Assembly: GCF_026210795.1 (NCBI RefSeq)
Contig: NC_089437.1
Coordinates: forward strand, 3,534,001 to 3,598,000
Direction: 5' to 3'
From: Rhizophagus irregularis
Taxonomy: Eukaryota > Glomeromycota > Glomeromycetes > Glomerales > Glomeraceae
DNA: 64,000 bases
Numbering within the stretch: position 1 is the first letter of the stretch; each line of letters begins with the position of its first letter. Below the pieces are notes generated by a model. That model searched no databases. It saw only the letters and a list, made by a program, of their open reading frames with translations, and was not told where the DNA came from. The translations under genes and the position numbers were made by a program. Positions 44,323 through 57,528 of this stretch are shown here, in pieces.

Positions 44323-45725
44323 TTAAATCTTAAATACGACTTTAATACAACCATCTAATTTCTTATCAAATATATTATAAGCCTTCTCACCATCAGATAA
44401 TTTTAACGTATGAGTAATGATTTTTTCAAAATCAAATTTTTTAGAAAGTGCCAATGGAATTGATTTAGTTAAAATATGCTTTACCGGACATCTACCTGAC
44501 TTGTATGTAAGATTTTTATCATACCCACTTAATAATAATAAAAAAAAAGAAAATCAATAAAATTAAATAATATAGATGATGAATATTTTTTTTTAAAAAA
44601 AAAACTTACCTTGCTGGACTAAAAGGAAAAGTTGTTGAATTATGAACACCAACACTAGATATTACACCAGAAGTTCTAAGAATATTAAACGCCAATTCAA
44701 GTGCTGAAGGATTACCAACAACCTAAAAAATAAATCATTAGTTAAATAAAAAAATTATATATACAGTATTACATATATTCTAATTTTATTAAAATTTGGT
44801 ATATTTACCTCCAACACAACATCAGCACCTCGACCATCAGTTAATTCTTTAATTTTATTCAAAGGATCACATTCAACAAAATTAATAATATTAGCACCAA
44901 ATTCTTGAGCAATTTTTAATCTTTCTTCAACGCAATCAATGGCATAAACAGATTTAGCACCAAGAAAAATTGTAGCAGCAATAGCCATTAATCCAACAGG
45001 ACCACATCCAATAACCACAACAACGTCATTATCACTAAATTCATGACCCAAACCATTTTGGGCACAAAAATAACCTGTTGATAATACATCACCAAGTAAT
45101 AATGCCACATTATCATTAATATCTTGTGGAACTTTAACTAATGTTGTAGAAGCAAGAGGGACTCTGATATATTCCGCTTGTGCTCCTTGAATTCCTTTCC
45201 CTTTTGATATCCATCCGTATAAATTGCCTTTTTCACAACGACATGTTATTCCACGTTTACAATAAAAGCACTAAAAAAAAAAAATTTTAAATTATAAAAA
45301 TTATTAAAAAAGTTTATTAATAAATTCTTATATAATATGAACTTTCTTACATTATCGCAAGACGTTGTAAAAGGAGAAAAAACACGATCACCAATTGATA
45401 AGGTCGTTACGGCATCACCAATTTCATGAATGATTCCAACGAATTCATGACCCATTATGGTTCCTTTATCCAATCCTCTCTCATTTTCCCTATAAACTAA
45501 AAAATCAAAATATAATCAAATTAAATATCAAGTTAAATCAAGTTTATGAGAATAAAATTATCTACAAAAAAAAACAAATTTTTTCATTTTTTTACTATGA
45601 AGATCCGATCCACATAGTCCACTAGCAATAATTTTCACAATAACATCAGTTGGTTCAATTAATTTTGGAATATCAACGGTTTTAACAATAACCTTAAAAG
45701 GATCCTGGTACGTTATAGCTTGCAT
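44323..45725 (-). CDS. Zinc-dependent alcohol dehydrogenase family, 351 aa
   Basis: Five exons: 45596-45725, 45351-45496, 44809-45270, 44610-44722 and 44323-44527. All borders are GT-AG and the sum of 1,056 nt stays in frame. Catalytic zinc site: CGSDLH (exon 1) and GHEFVG (exon 2). Structural zinc: CDNCFYCKRGITCRC, a CxxCxxCx7C set built across a splice site. Rossmann motif: VIGCGPVGLMA. The acidic residue for NAD lies in YAIDCVEER. Length is normal for medium-chain dehydrogenases. Oxidises an alcohol or aldehyde with NAD(P); the substrate cannot be told. Close to the fungal formaldehyde/threonine-dehydrogenase-like branch. No break seen. Confidence 0.9.
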
Positions 45726-46298
45726 CTTTTTGAACAAAAATATAAGGAATTAAAAAGGTGAAAGAAAGAATCCAAAAAAAAGGGGGGATGTGAGATTATT
45801 TATATGATAATCTTTGATACGGTTAAAGGTTTAACCCGATTTCATTTGTATAACGAACTGGTTTGAGTAAATAATTTACTAAATTCACTTGATTGTAATG
45901 TCATGCATGGAGGATCATGATAAATTATTACGTAAACTTCTTTCCATTATAATATTTCAGCTGCAATTGCATAATTCTTACTGCAACATGTAGGCGTTTA
46001 TAGATCAATCCCGTACAATAGCGACAATAACAAGATGCAAAAAAAAAAGGTATTGAATAATGTAAAATAATTGTATTATTATTTATCATTGAACAAAACG
46101 GCCACTAGCTGCAAACATACGTATTTTTATTTATTTATAAAAAAAAAATGTATAAATATAAATGAAAAATTTTTTGTAGATACGAATCATTTTCCATTAA
46201 TTATTTTCTCTTTGAGCGTACGTACATTCATCGAAAAATATTATTATAAGAAAAAAAAAAAATTATTTTTTTTTTGATCGTGAATAATAATAATAATC
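45726..46298. other. Intergenic region between divergent ADH and F-box genes
   Basis: About 570 bp shared upstream region of a minus and a plus gene, so it probably contains both promoters. No clear motif beyond A/T tracts. Confidence 0.4.
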
Positions 46299-47127
46299 AT
46301 GGCCAATAAATTACCGAATGAAATATTACTTGACATATTTACAAGATTATATCATGAACATGAAATGAGGTAAATTCAATTTTGTTAAAATTAAATTTTT
46401 TATTTTTTATTTTTTTTATTTTTATTTTTATTTTTATTTTTTTTTATATTTTTCTTTTTAGTTTTCCCGAATTATTTCAATTACGAAGGACATGTAAAAG
46501 ATGGAATAATTTAATTCCAATAGTAATTTCCGATGAATTATTACAATATTATGAAGACGGATGGCTTTTCATGGTAAATAATTTATTTATTTTTTTTTTG
46601 TACAATTTTTGTTTTTTAACGTAATTTATATTTACATTATATTAATTTTATTTTAGTTTAAAACGACGAATGAAAATGAAAAGAATAATCAAAACAAAAA
46701 AAAGAATAAAGAAACCAAAGAATCAAAACAAATTTTTGCAGATTTCATTAGATACGATTCAACATGCCAAACATTTGATTTTGAATTTAATGATGAATGT
46801 AAAGCGTTATTCGAAAAAAAGAAATTAATTGAAGTGTGGGTGACACATGTGAATAATGCAATATATTTTTATATTGGTAGTATTAAAATGTTAATTAATA
46901 ATAATAATAATAATAATAACAATAATAATAATAACAATAATAATAATAATAACAATGATAAATTAAGGGAAGATATATGTTGTTTTAAAGGAATTAATGG
47001 GGAAAAAAGTTACGGAATTTTAGGTAAAGAAGGTACAAAAGATAAATTTCATATACAATATATGAAAGTTAAAGATGTTATACTTTTAAAAGTTTTAGAA
47101 GTTTTTAGAAAGTTCGATAAATGTTGA
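46299..47127 (+). CDS. F-box protein with poly-Asn tract, 217 aa
   Basis: Three exons: 46299-46369, 46462-46573 and 46657-47127, with GT-AG borders and 654 nt in frame. The start MANKLPNEILLDIFTRL plus FPELFQLRRTCKRWNNLI is an F-box split by intron 1, expected to bind Skp1 in an SCF ubiquitin ligase. Exon 3 is Lys/Asn-rich, then a unique domain (FIRYDSTCQTFDFEF, IEVWVTHVNNAIYFYIG) interrupted by a run of about 20 Asn from AAT/AAC repeats. A family expanded in Glomeromycotina. Looks intact. Confidence 0.8.
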
Positions 47128-48972
47128 AAAAAGATTTTTATGAATATAGAAATTAAAATAGTATAATGGACTAATTACTTGCATTGTTTTGTGATACTGA
47201 TATACAATTTATACAATTAATCAATTATACGAATTGTCCGCGTTTTTATTTTTATAGTAACACATTACCCATTTTCGTATATCCTATACAAATCGGTATA
47301 ATTCTATAATTCATTAAAATTAATCGTCACGCAAATCAATTATAACGTGATTGTAAAATGGAAAATGATTACTAAATATAGTATAATAAGACATGTTAGA
47401 GTTTTAAGATCTATATTCTATAATTCTGTGCAGCGAAGCAATAGAGATTTTTATCTACAAATTCTGCATTAAAATTTACATATGATTTTAATTTAGAATG
47501 TTCTAATTTGAATAATGTTTAAACTAAATTTTTTGTAAAACTCAAGTGTGAAACGGTTTATAATTCGGTTTAAACTAAATTTATAATTAGTATAAAACTT
47601 AGTTTTTAAAACCGGTTTAAAATCTGTTTATCCAATCAAAAAAAATATATGTATTAAAAATTCATTTTCTTATAAATAAACTTTTAATTTAAATGTTCCG
47701 AGGTCCGGTATTTATCTTTGCCAAAATTAACCATAATGCTGGCCAAAATCGATCATAATTCAGGCCAAAAACCCGTTGATATATTGGTCGGAACGTAAAA
47801 ACTAGTTTGTATAATTTGTATAATTGAACCTCATAAATCCGAATTAATTTACTAAAAGTTTCGAAGTAATTATTTGAGAATTTTTTAACTTTCATAAACC
47901 TATTCAACTACTTCTAAGAATATTTAGGAATATTTGCAGTAATATCACCATTAGTTAATGAACTTAAGATTTTGTCCGGTTTTAATCTTTTGTGAATCTC
48001 TTTCAGAATACTCGAAGAAAGTTCTCGAGTATTCTCAATTTATATATATATATATATATATATCAACTTTCCTTCTTTAACTATTATGGAAATTTCATCC
48101 TCAAGCCATTCATACATTTTTTATTTTTAATAATAGGAACGTAATGTATAAAGAAAGAAATGAAAGTGTAACAAATATAAAGTATTCAACATAATTTCCA
48201 ATAAATTTAATATAAAAGAATCTGAAGAAGATTTTAAAATTTTTAAATATGTTATCGTAATAATACATCATAACAGTAAAATAACAAATGATCCCTTAAT
48301 TCATTATTAAATACAGTACAAACCCGTTGAAATTTGTGAAATTGTAACATTATTCCATTTAGTATATTAAATTTTCAGTAGTGAATTAAATTTACCATGC
48401 TTATTTGACTCGATCACGTTAATCGATCACATGTAATCAATCATATTCGACCATTTGCTCGAACCAATCAATGATTGATTAGTTGATCATGCGATTTATA
48501 TAATCAAATTAAAAAATGACAAGAAAATTGGGTTATCACATCATGACCCTATAAAAAATTTTTCAGAAAAATGATCCCGTGTCTGAGTTTCTTCGAGCCG
48601 TCTTATATAATAAAATGCTGAAATTTTTATTTTATTTTCAAGTCTAATTTTAAATTAATATTAGTTTTAAATTAGTTTTAAATCAGGATTTTTAAAAATC
48701 TTTTAAATTAGTCTTGAAACTATTTTAGTATAATAATATGTTTTATTGTAGTTGTATATATTGCAAATATGTATTAAAGGGCTAACTAAGGTGCTAAAAA
48801 CTGTAAGTTGGTAGTACAGCAGTACCTATATCGTCATTATAAGCCACTGATCAATCATGATGAGGTTTTACAAGTAATCAAAGTATATATATATCCTCAA
48901 ACTTTCTCAAAAAAAATACTTCTTCCTCTAAAATTCTTTTTTTTATCGCTTTACATCAGATTTATTTCCAAA
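47128..48972. other. Intergenic, AT-rich, with a TA microsatellite
   Basis: A (TA)n run lies at 48043-48062. Near 47540-47640 words like GGTTTAAAC and AAACTAAATTT repeat. No gene or RNA recognised in about 1.8 kb. Confidence 0.45.
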
Positions 48973-49340
48973 ATGGCGATGTCACTAAATTGTTTACTCC
49001 TAGGAAAGACTTCTCTTTCTGATTCTTTTACGGTTAACCTTTACGAAACCAACAATGTTGGTGATTCTAAAGTCTTATTTAATAGTCTCAAAATTGGAGA
49101 CCTTAAGTATATTATCTATAATGAAGTACGTGGTGGTAATTTAAATGAAGTTAAGATTAATTGTAAGAAGATGACCCTTTGGAAGGTTGACGTCACTTTT
49201 GGAGATTTTACTGAAGAATAAATTAATGAAGGCCAAGAGTTGATAGCTGTCAACTTTCTTTCGAATTATTTTAAAAATAAAGATGAAGCCGATAAAAGTC
49301 TCATCATTGTGAAACTGCCCACCACTGGTAAGTATCTCCC
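48973..49340 (+). pseudogene. Crinkler-type N-terminal header region
   Basis: Starts MAMSLNCLLLGKTSLSDSF. The layout (LNCLLLG, VNLYE, LKIGDLKYIIYNE, LWKVDV, then INEGQELIAVNF and SLIIVKLP) is the ubiquitin-like header of CRN proteins, including the LxLFLAK-like start and the short linker strands. In the family the header directs the protein before the C-terminal effector domains act. It lies about 340 bp upstream of the NTPase body. The header looks broken (about one break), so whether header and body form one product is unclear. Confidence 0.6.
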
Positions 49341-49677
49341 TCGAAATTTAAGTTGAAAAAAAAAAATACCTTTATTTAATTTTTAACCTTGCACTATATC
49401 ATTCATTCTTTTTTTAATTACCTTCATACCCGTTTCTGTTACTGGTAAGTGTCTCAATGTTTTACCTCTCGAATGAGAAATTTGCAATAACAAAATATCA
49501 ATTTGTCTAATGTCATTATTTTTTTTGCCAACATGCACCACATTTGTGGTTTCCTTCCCGTTTCTTTATAATCAGCACAAGAAACTGTGGAAACAGGTAA
49601 CACGCGAAGTTGTTTTTTTCATTACAGCAGAATCTTCTTGTGTAATCGGATTTTTAATTTACTTTTAATCACTAGTC

Positions 49678-51675
49678 ATGGATGCCATTAATATTGCCTT
49701 AAAGGATGCTATTACTAGTGTTGATATTGTTGGACCTGATGATAATATGCCTTTTATGGAGCGTGACACCGATGAAGCGATTAGAATGATTATACGAAAT
49801 ATTAATAATAATCTTAAATATTGTAAATCCAAAACGGATTATGACATCCTTGTGAGTGGTGGGGCTCCCGGAATAGGTATGTTCTTAATATAGTGTCAAA
49901 CGTAATTATTCATTTATCACTAAATCTCGTGCATAGGTAAAACTCGGTATGGAGAAGAACTATTCAAACACCTGGAAAATAATCAGAATTGGGTCCCTTC
50001 TGAGTGGAAAAATAATCTGCATATTGTAGGTCTCTATTTAGACTTCGGTAATGGCTGCCAGCTTGATTCATATGATGATGAACTAACTCCAACAGTCATC
50101 ATCGGCCTGCGAATCGCCTTCACATTTTTCATTGAAAGAAAATATAAAATGAAGTTTGAAACTTTTCGTAGACTAATCTGGGAATACAGAGACATTTTCA
50201 TGATATCTAATGTTTTTTTAAGTATTTATAATCATATACATATAACCCTCCAACCCAATCAACAACTCTTTGTGTTTCTTCATATTGACGAGTTTCAGCT
50301 CATCGATCAGTGGGAGTCTAACGCAGTTATGAAAAGGCAAATGGCAATAAAACAGCTCTTTAAGGAAATGACTAATGACCTTGCATCATTCTTGTTTGGT
50401 CCACCCTCCCGTATCTTTGTCCAGACATTTCTTTCTGGAACAGCACCACAACTTGTTAAATCTACGAAAAAACCAGCAGGTGTTTCATTTACATTTGTCA
50501 ATTGCCCACAACTGTCGCTCAGAGCAATGCTTAATATTGCAAATCATTATGCACAAAAATTTGATCCAGAAACATTCGACTGTGGTACATACAAATGGAT
50601 GCTTTGTCAACCATTTCTCCAACTTTTGGAAGACACCGGAGGATTGCCTCGTGCACTTCAATACGTTCTTGATGAATGCTTTAAAATTGAAGGCGGTGAA
50701 AAGGAATTCTTTGAAAAAATTTATAAACAGCACTTTAATACCATCTTTTATAATGTCAAACACCATCTCCAAGAACGTTACAACATATATAAAACCATTG
50801 AGAATAATGAAAAACTTGCTTTAGAGCTTCTTTATCACAGTATTGATGCAATTCCTGTTAGTTACAATACATGCCTGGATCCAAGCAAGCAAGATTATAC
50901 GATTGAAAAACTCGAGCGTGACTCACATATCATTCTCAATCCCTGCGATCACTATTCCTTTGAATTTACCATCAAGATGCCTTTCTTTTTTATCTGTTTA
51001 TACAATGACAAATTAAAAATTGTGGACAGAGAACTTGAGGAGGTATTTCCGGTACAAAATGAAATGTATTGGCAATCGTGGGAGATTTTTGTAGCAAATT
51101 ATGATGCATTCCGTACAAATCTGCTAATAAAACGTGGAAAGAAATCAGCGCGTCTGGGTGAGTTGTATCGTGGCGCTCATGGGACTCAAACAACTTTGAA
51201 TATTGAAGTGGAATTGAAGGAACTTACTGTTTGCTATGCAAAAGAACAATTACCATGTGTGAAACCAATGGATAAAGAATTAAATTCTATTGGTGCATCT
51301 TCTGAAGCATTCGTCATCAGGGCAATAGTCCAAAACAACAACTTATATTACCTCTCAGGCACTGCTGAAAGTCTTAAAAAAGAACACATTAAGAATCTTG
51401 AGGGAACCACAGGAGAGCTTCACAAAATCCTTTCCCAATGCCAACACATAACAATTGCTTTTACAATACAACCATTTGATGACACAATTTTAACAAATAA
51501 TTGCCTCATTATTATGAAAAGCAATTTTAAGGAGTATTTTGGTCCTACATTTGCATCGCGTGCCACGTTTTACATGACAAAGGATATCAATCATGGATCT
51601 ATTGAGAATTACGAAGAGAATAGCTCTAGAAAGAAAGTCAAACTTGACTTCTCAGTGTGTGAAAGAAGTTTGTAA
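49678..51675 (+). CDS. Crinkler-type NTPase body, 645 aa
   Basis: Exons 49678-49876 and 49937-51675 join in phase inside the P-loop. Walker A is SGGAPGIGKTR (~residues 60-70), Walker B is FVFLHIDEFQ, and the sensor is FLSGTAPQ. This is the STAND-like P-loop domain of CRN-REase proteins. The C-terminal part (~470-640) begins GELYRGAHG and has the alpha/beta pattern of the accompanying nuclease-like domain (FVIRAIVQNNNLYYLSG). Such proteins act in nuclei of self or partner cells. The body itself shows no break; the start at 49678 is the first Met after an acceptor-like CTAG. Confidence 0.75.
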
Positions 51676-52540
51676 ATTGTATCTGCTATTGCATCCCATC
51701 CAAAAAGGATAATTAAAATTCCTGCCAAAGATAGAAACATTAAAATTCATTAACTTCTGTTATAATATTCTTCAAGAATTTCATAAAAAGTCTCATTTCA
51801 TAAATATGATGAAAAGGAAATTTCAAATAAAATTATAAAAAATCCAATGAATTTACAGTAGGCGATCAAAAATATACGGACACCTCTCAAATTAAAAAAA
51901 ATTCTCATACATATAATATAAAATAAAACTAAAATATAAAGTAAACATATTTATTTTATCTTAATTTATTGAATTACATAAAAATATAGGCGCTAATAAT
52001 TTAATTTATGGCAGTAATTACTTCAATTTTACCATGCATCATATTGATTAATTTTCTTATAAAATTCTGAAGAAATATTTTTTTTGTGCATTCTCTATTA
52101 TTTTTTTCAAGTTAAAATAATAGTGAAGTACAGTATGTCGGAAAATGGATAAATAATTGTTTTTATATCTGCTAAGAGATTTTTAGTAAGTTTAAAACCA
52201 GATTCCTAATCTTAATGTTTTTGATGATTTTAGTGCAAATGATTCCATGTTTGAATAAAAAATTAACTAAAAAGGAAAGTCTGAAAATTAAGTGCATTTG
52301 TTTATCATGATCCTAAATTCAAAATCATGTGTTATTCATATACATGACCATACATCAGGTCACCACCATATATACCATACATACCATGATATAGATAAAT
52401 CGATTGATAACGTTTGCTTATCTGATTGTTTAACCATAAAAAGCATATAAATACATCCAAGGGAACTACCTGGTAATTTTATTATAAATATTTATCTTAT
52501 TAATATTTATTTATTCATAAAAAAATATATGAATATGTAG
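51676..52540. other. AT-rich intergenic stretch
   Basis: No gene seen. Near 52320-52400 a series of ATACAT/CATACAT words. Nothing recognised. Confidence 0.45.
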
Positions 52541-52559
52541 AAGAGGATTAATCCTGACC

Positions 52560-52987
52560 GTTCCATACACTCGTATAGGAATAACCTCTCTCTAGTTGAT
52601 GTACCATTATCTGTAATTTTTTTGGACGTACCGCCGGAAAGGGAAAGTCCACTCTCGCTAATATGCTTGTTCAAGGTGATATTTATCACAAAACACATTT
52701 ACCATTATGATGGTGCAGTTAGAAGACTTATGACAGTTTGCATTGAGGTATATGACACACTATATATATATATATATATATTATGTGAATCATTCAAAGG
52801 AAATATAGAAAACAACAAAGCTATCAAATTGATCGGAGAGGTCTTATCGCGTATTCAGTCACCATTCAACTATATATGTTATGTTAAAAAGGGTGTAAAG
52901 TTTACCAAAGAAGACAAAAAAACGTTTGAGGATTTCAAAAAAGTCTTTAAAGGAGGAGACAGTAATTTTGTCATCATCATTACTTGA
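52560..52987 (+). pseudogene. AIG1/IMAP-type GTPase relic
   Basis: The P-loop reads GRTAGKGKSTLANML (52624-52668) in one frame, preceded in another frame by LVDVPLSVIFL across a T-run and followed after a frame change by VCIEVYDT, CESFKGNIENNKAIKLIGEVL, KFTKEDKKTFEDFKKVF and SNFVIIIT. This is the order of AIG1 G-domains (G1, the G3 Asp, the SRIQ...FTKED helix). A (TA)n run at 52763-52781 sits just after the G3 Asp-Thr. At least two frame changes in homopolymers make it a host pseudogene; the end is truncated before the G4 region. Confidence 0.6.
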
Positions 52988-54251
52988 CACACCAAAAATT
53001 ATATAAAAGCAATACGGAAAACTCAAGTCATTTCAGTTGACTTTCCCTTCAATAATCGTTATCCTGCACATTATAACAAAAAATATATATAAGGATAAAG
53101 AGCCGGGAACATTTAGTAGATACTTTAAGATCTCTAAGATATAATAGTATTAAATTAAAAATTCTTATATATATATATATATATATGTCATTAATATATT
53201 TACTATGTTCGGAACTAACTCTCCTCTTTCAGGACGGTTTTTACAAAACTAAGTTAGGGGTCATATCCATTGTTTCCAAAAAAGATCAATTATTTTTAAC
53301 GTGACGCTAAGGTCGGATGAATAAAATTTATAACGTAAAATTGATTTTTTTATTATCTATATAAGATTTTTCATATGTATTTTTAATTATAATATTTGTA
53401 ATATTTGTATTATATGATACGTAATATAAAATTTATATCATAAATAAAATAATTCCTGCTAACAATTGTTGTAAATGTTTGGCATCTTTCTAAATCATCC
53501 TTTTGATGGAAAGGTGCTTTTAGTTGAATACTTTTTTGCATTGGTCACATGACAATCGTGAATATTGTGTCTGTGACGATTTTATAAAATATTTTTGAAA
53601 AAGTTACCTATACTACCAAAAATTCCGCTCATTTCTGCAAAAAACTCATATATTTCGGTGCCACCCGATTTTCATTCCTTAAATAATGCTCTTTATGTGA
53701 ATCCATTCAACACCAATATATTTTAATACATAATATTTATCCCAAAGTTTCAAATAGTTTGGTTTTTACAATAATTTTTCACATTACTTTTCACTTTTAT
53801 TTGACGCCCCCATTTTCTGCAGATCGTTTGCAGTTGACTCGTGGATCACGAATTAATATAAATACAATATCTATAAATAATCATATGTTGTCACATACAT
53901 ACAGTACATGTCTTTAATAGGTACGTCAAATTTATAAACTCTATCTAAAGATTTGGCAAACTTGGTGGCGTATGCAATCGAAATTAGATTTATTAAATAT
54001 AACCTATCAAATTGATTGAATTTATTTTTTGTGACAATCAGATAATGTGTAACAAACGTTTTGTTTTTATAAATTGCCAAATTGCCATATTTAGTCTTTT
54101 TCTGCATAAAAAATTTTTACAGTTTAAGCCGTAGTACAAAATTTTGTATTTTCAACCCGTTCGTTTTTGAGTATTTATAATTCTAAAATTTCTTTTGATT
54201 AAATTACTCGCATATACAAAATTATAATTCATATAATTTAAACTAATTAGC
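52988..54251. other. Intergenic with a second TA microsatellite
   Basis: A (TA)n run lies at 53167-53186. A 78-residue minus frame (53871-54107) has no recognisable domain and may be chance. Nothing else seen. Confidence 0.4.
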
Positions 54252-56148
54252 ATGGAAGAAAAACCAAAGAATTTATGGAAAGAATTTGATTTTAGAAAAT
54301 ATCAGGTATTATAAATTAACATTTATTATTAATAATTATAGTAATATTGAATTTTATAGTAAAATAGTAATAATTTTTTGATCGTCAAAAGCTTCATGTC
54401 AAAATTTCTACTATTGATTCAACTACTGAATCAGAAGATGCAGACGAAAGAATAATTTATATGGAAGATTTAGAAAAAAGAAAACAAGTATATGGAATAT
54501 GTGGAGAATGTAATGAACCCGGCACAGGAGAAAAATGGTGTCAACCTTGTAATGCTAAAAGATTTAAGGATAACTTTAAAAATTGGACTAGTGGAAATAA
54601 AAATATTGATGAATTTATACAACATTCACAACTTAATGCTTTATGTTATGGTAAATGTCTTGAATGGATACCTTATGAAAAATTTCAAAATATCACTTAT
54701 ATTGCAAAAGGTGGTTTTGGTAAAGTATATTTAGCTGAATGGCCTGAAGGACATACTGACTATTGGGATATTGAAAATCAAAAATGGCGTAGATGTGATG
54801 AAGATAAATATGCATTGAAAAGTTTGAATAATTCTTCTGGTATAAGTTCAGATTTTTTTAATGAGGTAATTTGAATTTACTTTATTTATATTTAATATTA
54901 TTATTTGCATTTATTTATTAACAAATTTTTCTTTACTCGATTAGATTAAATCTCATCTTCAGATTCATCTTCTTGATATTATTACATGTTATGGAATAAC
55001 TCAAGATCCAAATACTAAGGAGTATATGATGGTTTTAGAATATTGTAAAGATGGAAACTTGAGAAATTATTTAAATAAGTCTGAAGAATACATAGGTTAT
55101 AGAACAAAACTTAGTAAACTACAACGAATTGCAAGAGGACTTTCAGACATTCATATTGCTGGGAAAGTTCATAAAGATTTTCATTCTGGAAATATATTGT
55201 TTTCTGATTATATACCATATATATGTGATTTAGGAATGTCTCGACCAGCAAATAAGCAAGCAGTTAAAAGAGAAGGAATTTGTGGAGTATTACCATATAT
55301 GGCACCGGAAGTTATACGTGGACATCAATATACACAAGCAGCAGATATTTACTCATTTGGAATAATAATGAATGAGCTTCTTTCTGAGGAAATTCCTTAT
55401 AATGATATTCCTCATGATGAATTTTTAGCCATTAAAATATGTAAAGGACAGAGACCAGAAATTTCTAAAGACGCACCAAAATTACTTGCAGACTTGATTA
55501 CAAGATGTTGGGATGCTAAAATAGAAAACAGACCAACTGCCAAAGAGTTATATCAAACATTACTGAAATGGTTTAGAGATAGTAAAAATAGTGAAAATAA
55601 TCAAAATATTGAAATTTTTCTTCAAATAAAAGAATGTGATGAAATTAGAGAAAAAAAATTTAACAACAGGTCAAATGAAGATAGGTCCAAAAATATTCAA
55701 ACACATCCACAAGCTATATACACTAGTAGACATTTAAATTTTAAAAATCTTCCAGAACCAGTAAATTCTTCTACTTTTCAATTTAACTCAGGTAATTTAA
55801 TTTAACTTATTTACTTTTGTTATGAAAAATCATTTACATTATTAATTTTATTTTTTCCCCTCCCCAATAGATGCTAATTATGATATTCAATCAACGGCAG
55901 CGAATCCAAGCAAGTATTTCTCTTAATTATTATTATAATGATTATTGCATTTATATTTATTTATTAATGGTCAAATACTATTTCATGAAATTTACAGTTT
56001 CAGCGTGTTTAGATGTTCAATTAAGCGAATTAGGTAATTTATTATTTATTTTAACCTTATTAATATTTCTTATCTGATTTATTTATTTACTTATTTTTTT
56101 ATAGAACTAAATGAAATTTGTCAAGATTGCGAAAATAATATTGAATGA
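54252..56148 (+). CDS. Tyrosine-kinase-like protein kinase with zinc-ribbon head
   Basis: Exons 54252-54305, 54392-54865 and 54945-55791 are in phase; short C-terminal exons (55871-55913, ~55998-56032, 56105-56148) encode ANYDIQSTAANPS, FSACLDVQLSEL and ELNEICQDCENN, but phase across exon 4/5 is not clean. The head has CGECNEPGTGEKWCQPC. Kinase: IAKGGFGKVYLAEW (Gly loop), YALKSL (Lys), VHKDFHSGNIL (HKDF for HRDL), CDLGMSRP (DLG for DFG), PYMAPEVIRG, AADIYSFGIIM. The family is massively expanded in Rhizophagus. Probably active or weakly active; substrate unknown. If exon 4 is skipped the main ORF still encodes the whole kinase. Confidence 0.85.
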
Positions 56149-57185
56149 AGGTTCTTTCATTGGAATCAAATATTTAAGTAACTGAAGAGCATGTTGAACA
56201 GTTGAAGTTAACCTTATTTTATTTCTATTTTTATATTTTATCCATGTTTACATTTTATTTACATATATATACAATATATACATATCGTTTACATTTATTA
56301 GAAATTCCATTTTTATGTATGCTGCTTTTTTTAATAAATACATTGCTAATCGCAAATGTGAAATTTCAATATGATTACTGCGTAAAGATTACATAAATAG
56401 TTGTGAGAGTTTAAATAATCGATACAACGTTGCATAATTCTTTAATGCCGAATACCAGAGGTTCAGCCAAAAGGCCATTATGACATTTTTATTATTAATT
56501 ACTAGCTGTAGCCTGTTGCGTTGCAACAGGATTAAATGAGTTTAAATCAGTATAACAATAAAATTTTCTTTTATTTTTAAATAAAAAAATATATTTAATA
56601 AGTCATACAAAGCAGTAAAAATTATTTTATTTTGATTAAGGGGTGAAAGAACGAAAAAAGAAATCACGCTTACTGTATGTAGGACCGCAGCATCAATATG
56701 ATCGATCCGATCACCGATTTAGATCTAAGTCTAAAAGACGAAATGCTGTATGAATAATAACACTAGTTCCACCTAATTTCACAAAACAGGTAAGAAAAAA
56801 TTTTTATTACAAGAATTGAAAGAATAATTTGTGAGATGGTCTATGCTTTCTTTCTGCGAAATGCGAAATGTACTTTCTTTTTTTTTTGGTAGCATTTGAC
56901 ACAAGCACCACAGTCGGAATAAAATATATTGTATCCCCAGAAGATTGGTTACACCATTACGAACCGGATGAAATCCTAGTATTTATCAATGTAGAGGACG
57001 ACCTTATGACCTTATGTCCTTATCTAATGATCTTATTAATTTTGGGCGCAGTATCATATTTTAAATTTACTGTGGTCCGGAATTGACCTTAACTTTTAAT
57101 GACCTTTTGAGGCTCGGAAACAAATTTATTATGATCAGCAAAGTTCTACAACAAATATAATTTTAGAAGTTAGACCATTAATAGT
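56149..57185. other. Intergenic; possible small exon at 56890-57086
   Basis: A plus frame reads FDTSTTVGIKYIVSPEDWLHHYEP then EILVFINVEDDLM before a hydrophobic end. It looks protein-like but has no recognised family, and its upstream exon is unclear. A 42-bp block at 56823-56864 recurs inverted at 62359-62402. Confidence 0.35.
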
Positions 57186-57239
57186 TATTTCACGTGCCGC
57201 ATGCGGTAAAATCATGATATTTATGCGACACGTGAAATA
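57186..57239. repeat. Long hairpin with CACGTG arms
   Basis: Arms TATTTCACGTGCCGCAT (57186-57202) and ATGCGACACGTGAAATA (57223-57239) pair with one mismatch around a 20-nt loop. Each arm contains CACGTG. It could be a cruciform regulatory site or the tips of a tiny element. Function unknown. Confidence 0.6.
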
Positions 57240-57528
57240 GTTAACGTCCAGTGATGAGAAAAAGTGTGATCGCAAATAATTTTGATTGGAAAAAGACCAA
57301 TTAGTAAACATGAGAAATAAGATGATACCTGGACGATATTTAAATTTTTCTAATTTTTTATAATTACCATTTTAATATTAAAATTTGTTCAATTTTTATT
57401 TATGTAAAAAAAAAAATTTACATGTACTATACATATACAATCAATGTTGAACAAAACTATATAATAATACATCTTATTGATAGGATCCGAAATAAATAAA
57501 TCTTTAGGGAAGGTGGAATATTTTACTT

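Noticed and set aside
53871-54107. 78-residue minus-strand frame
   Set aside because: No motif, partner exon or start context; AT-rich DNA yields such frames by chance.
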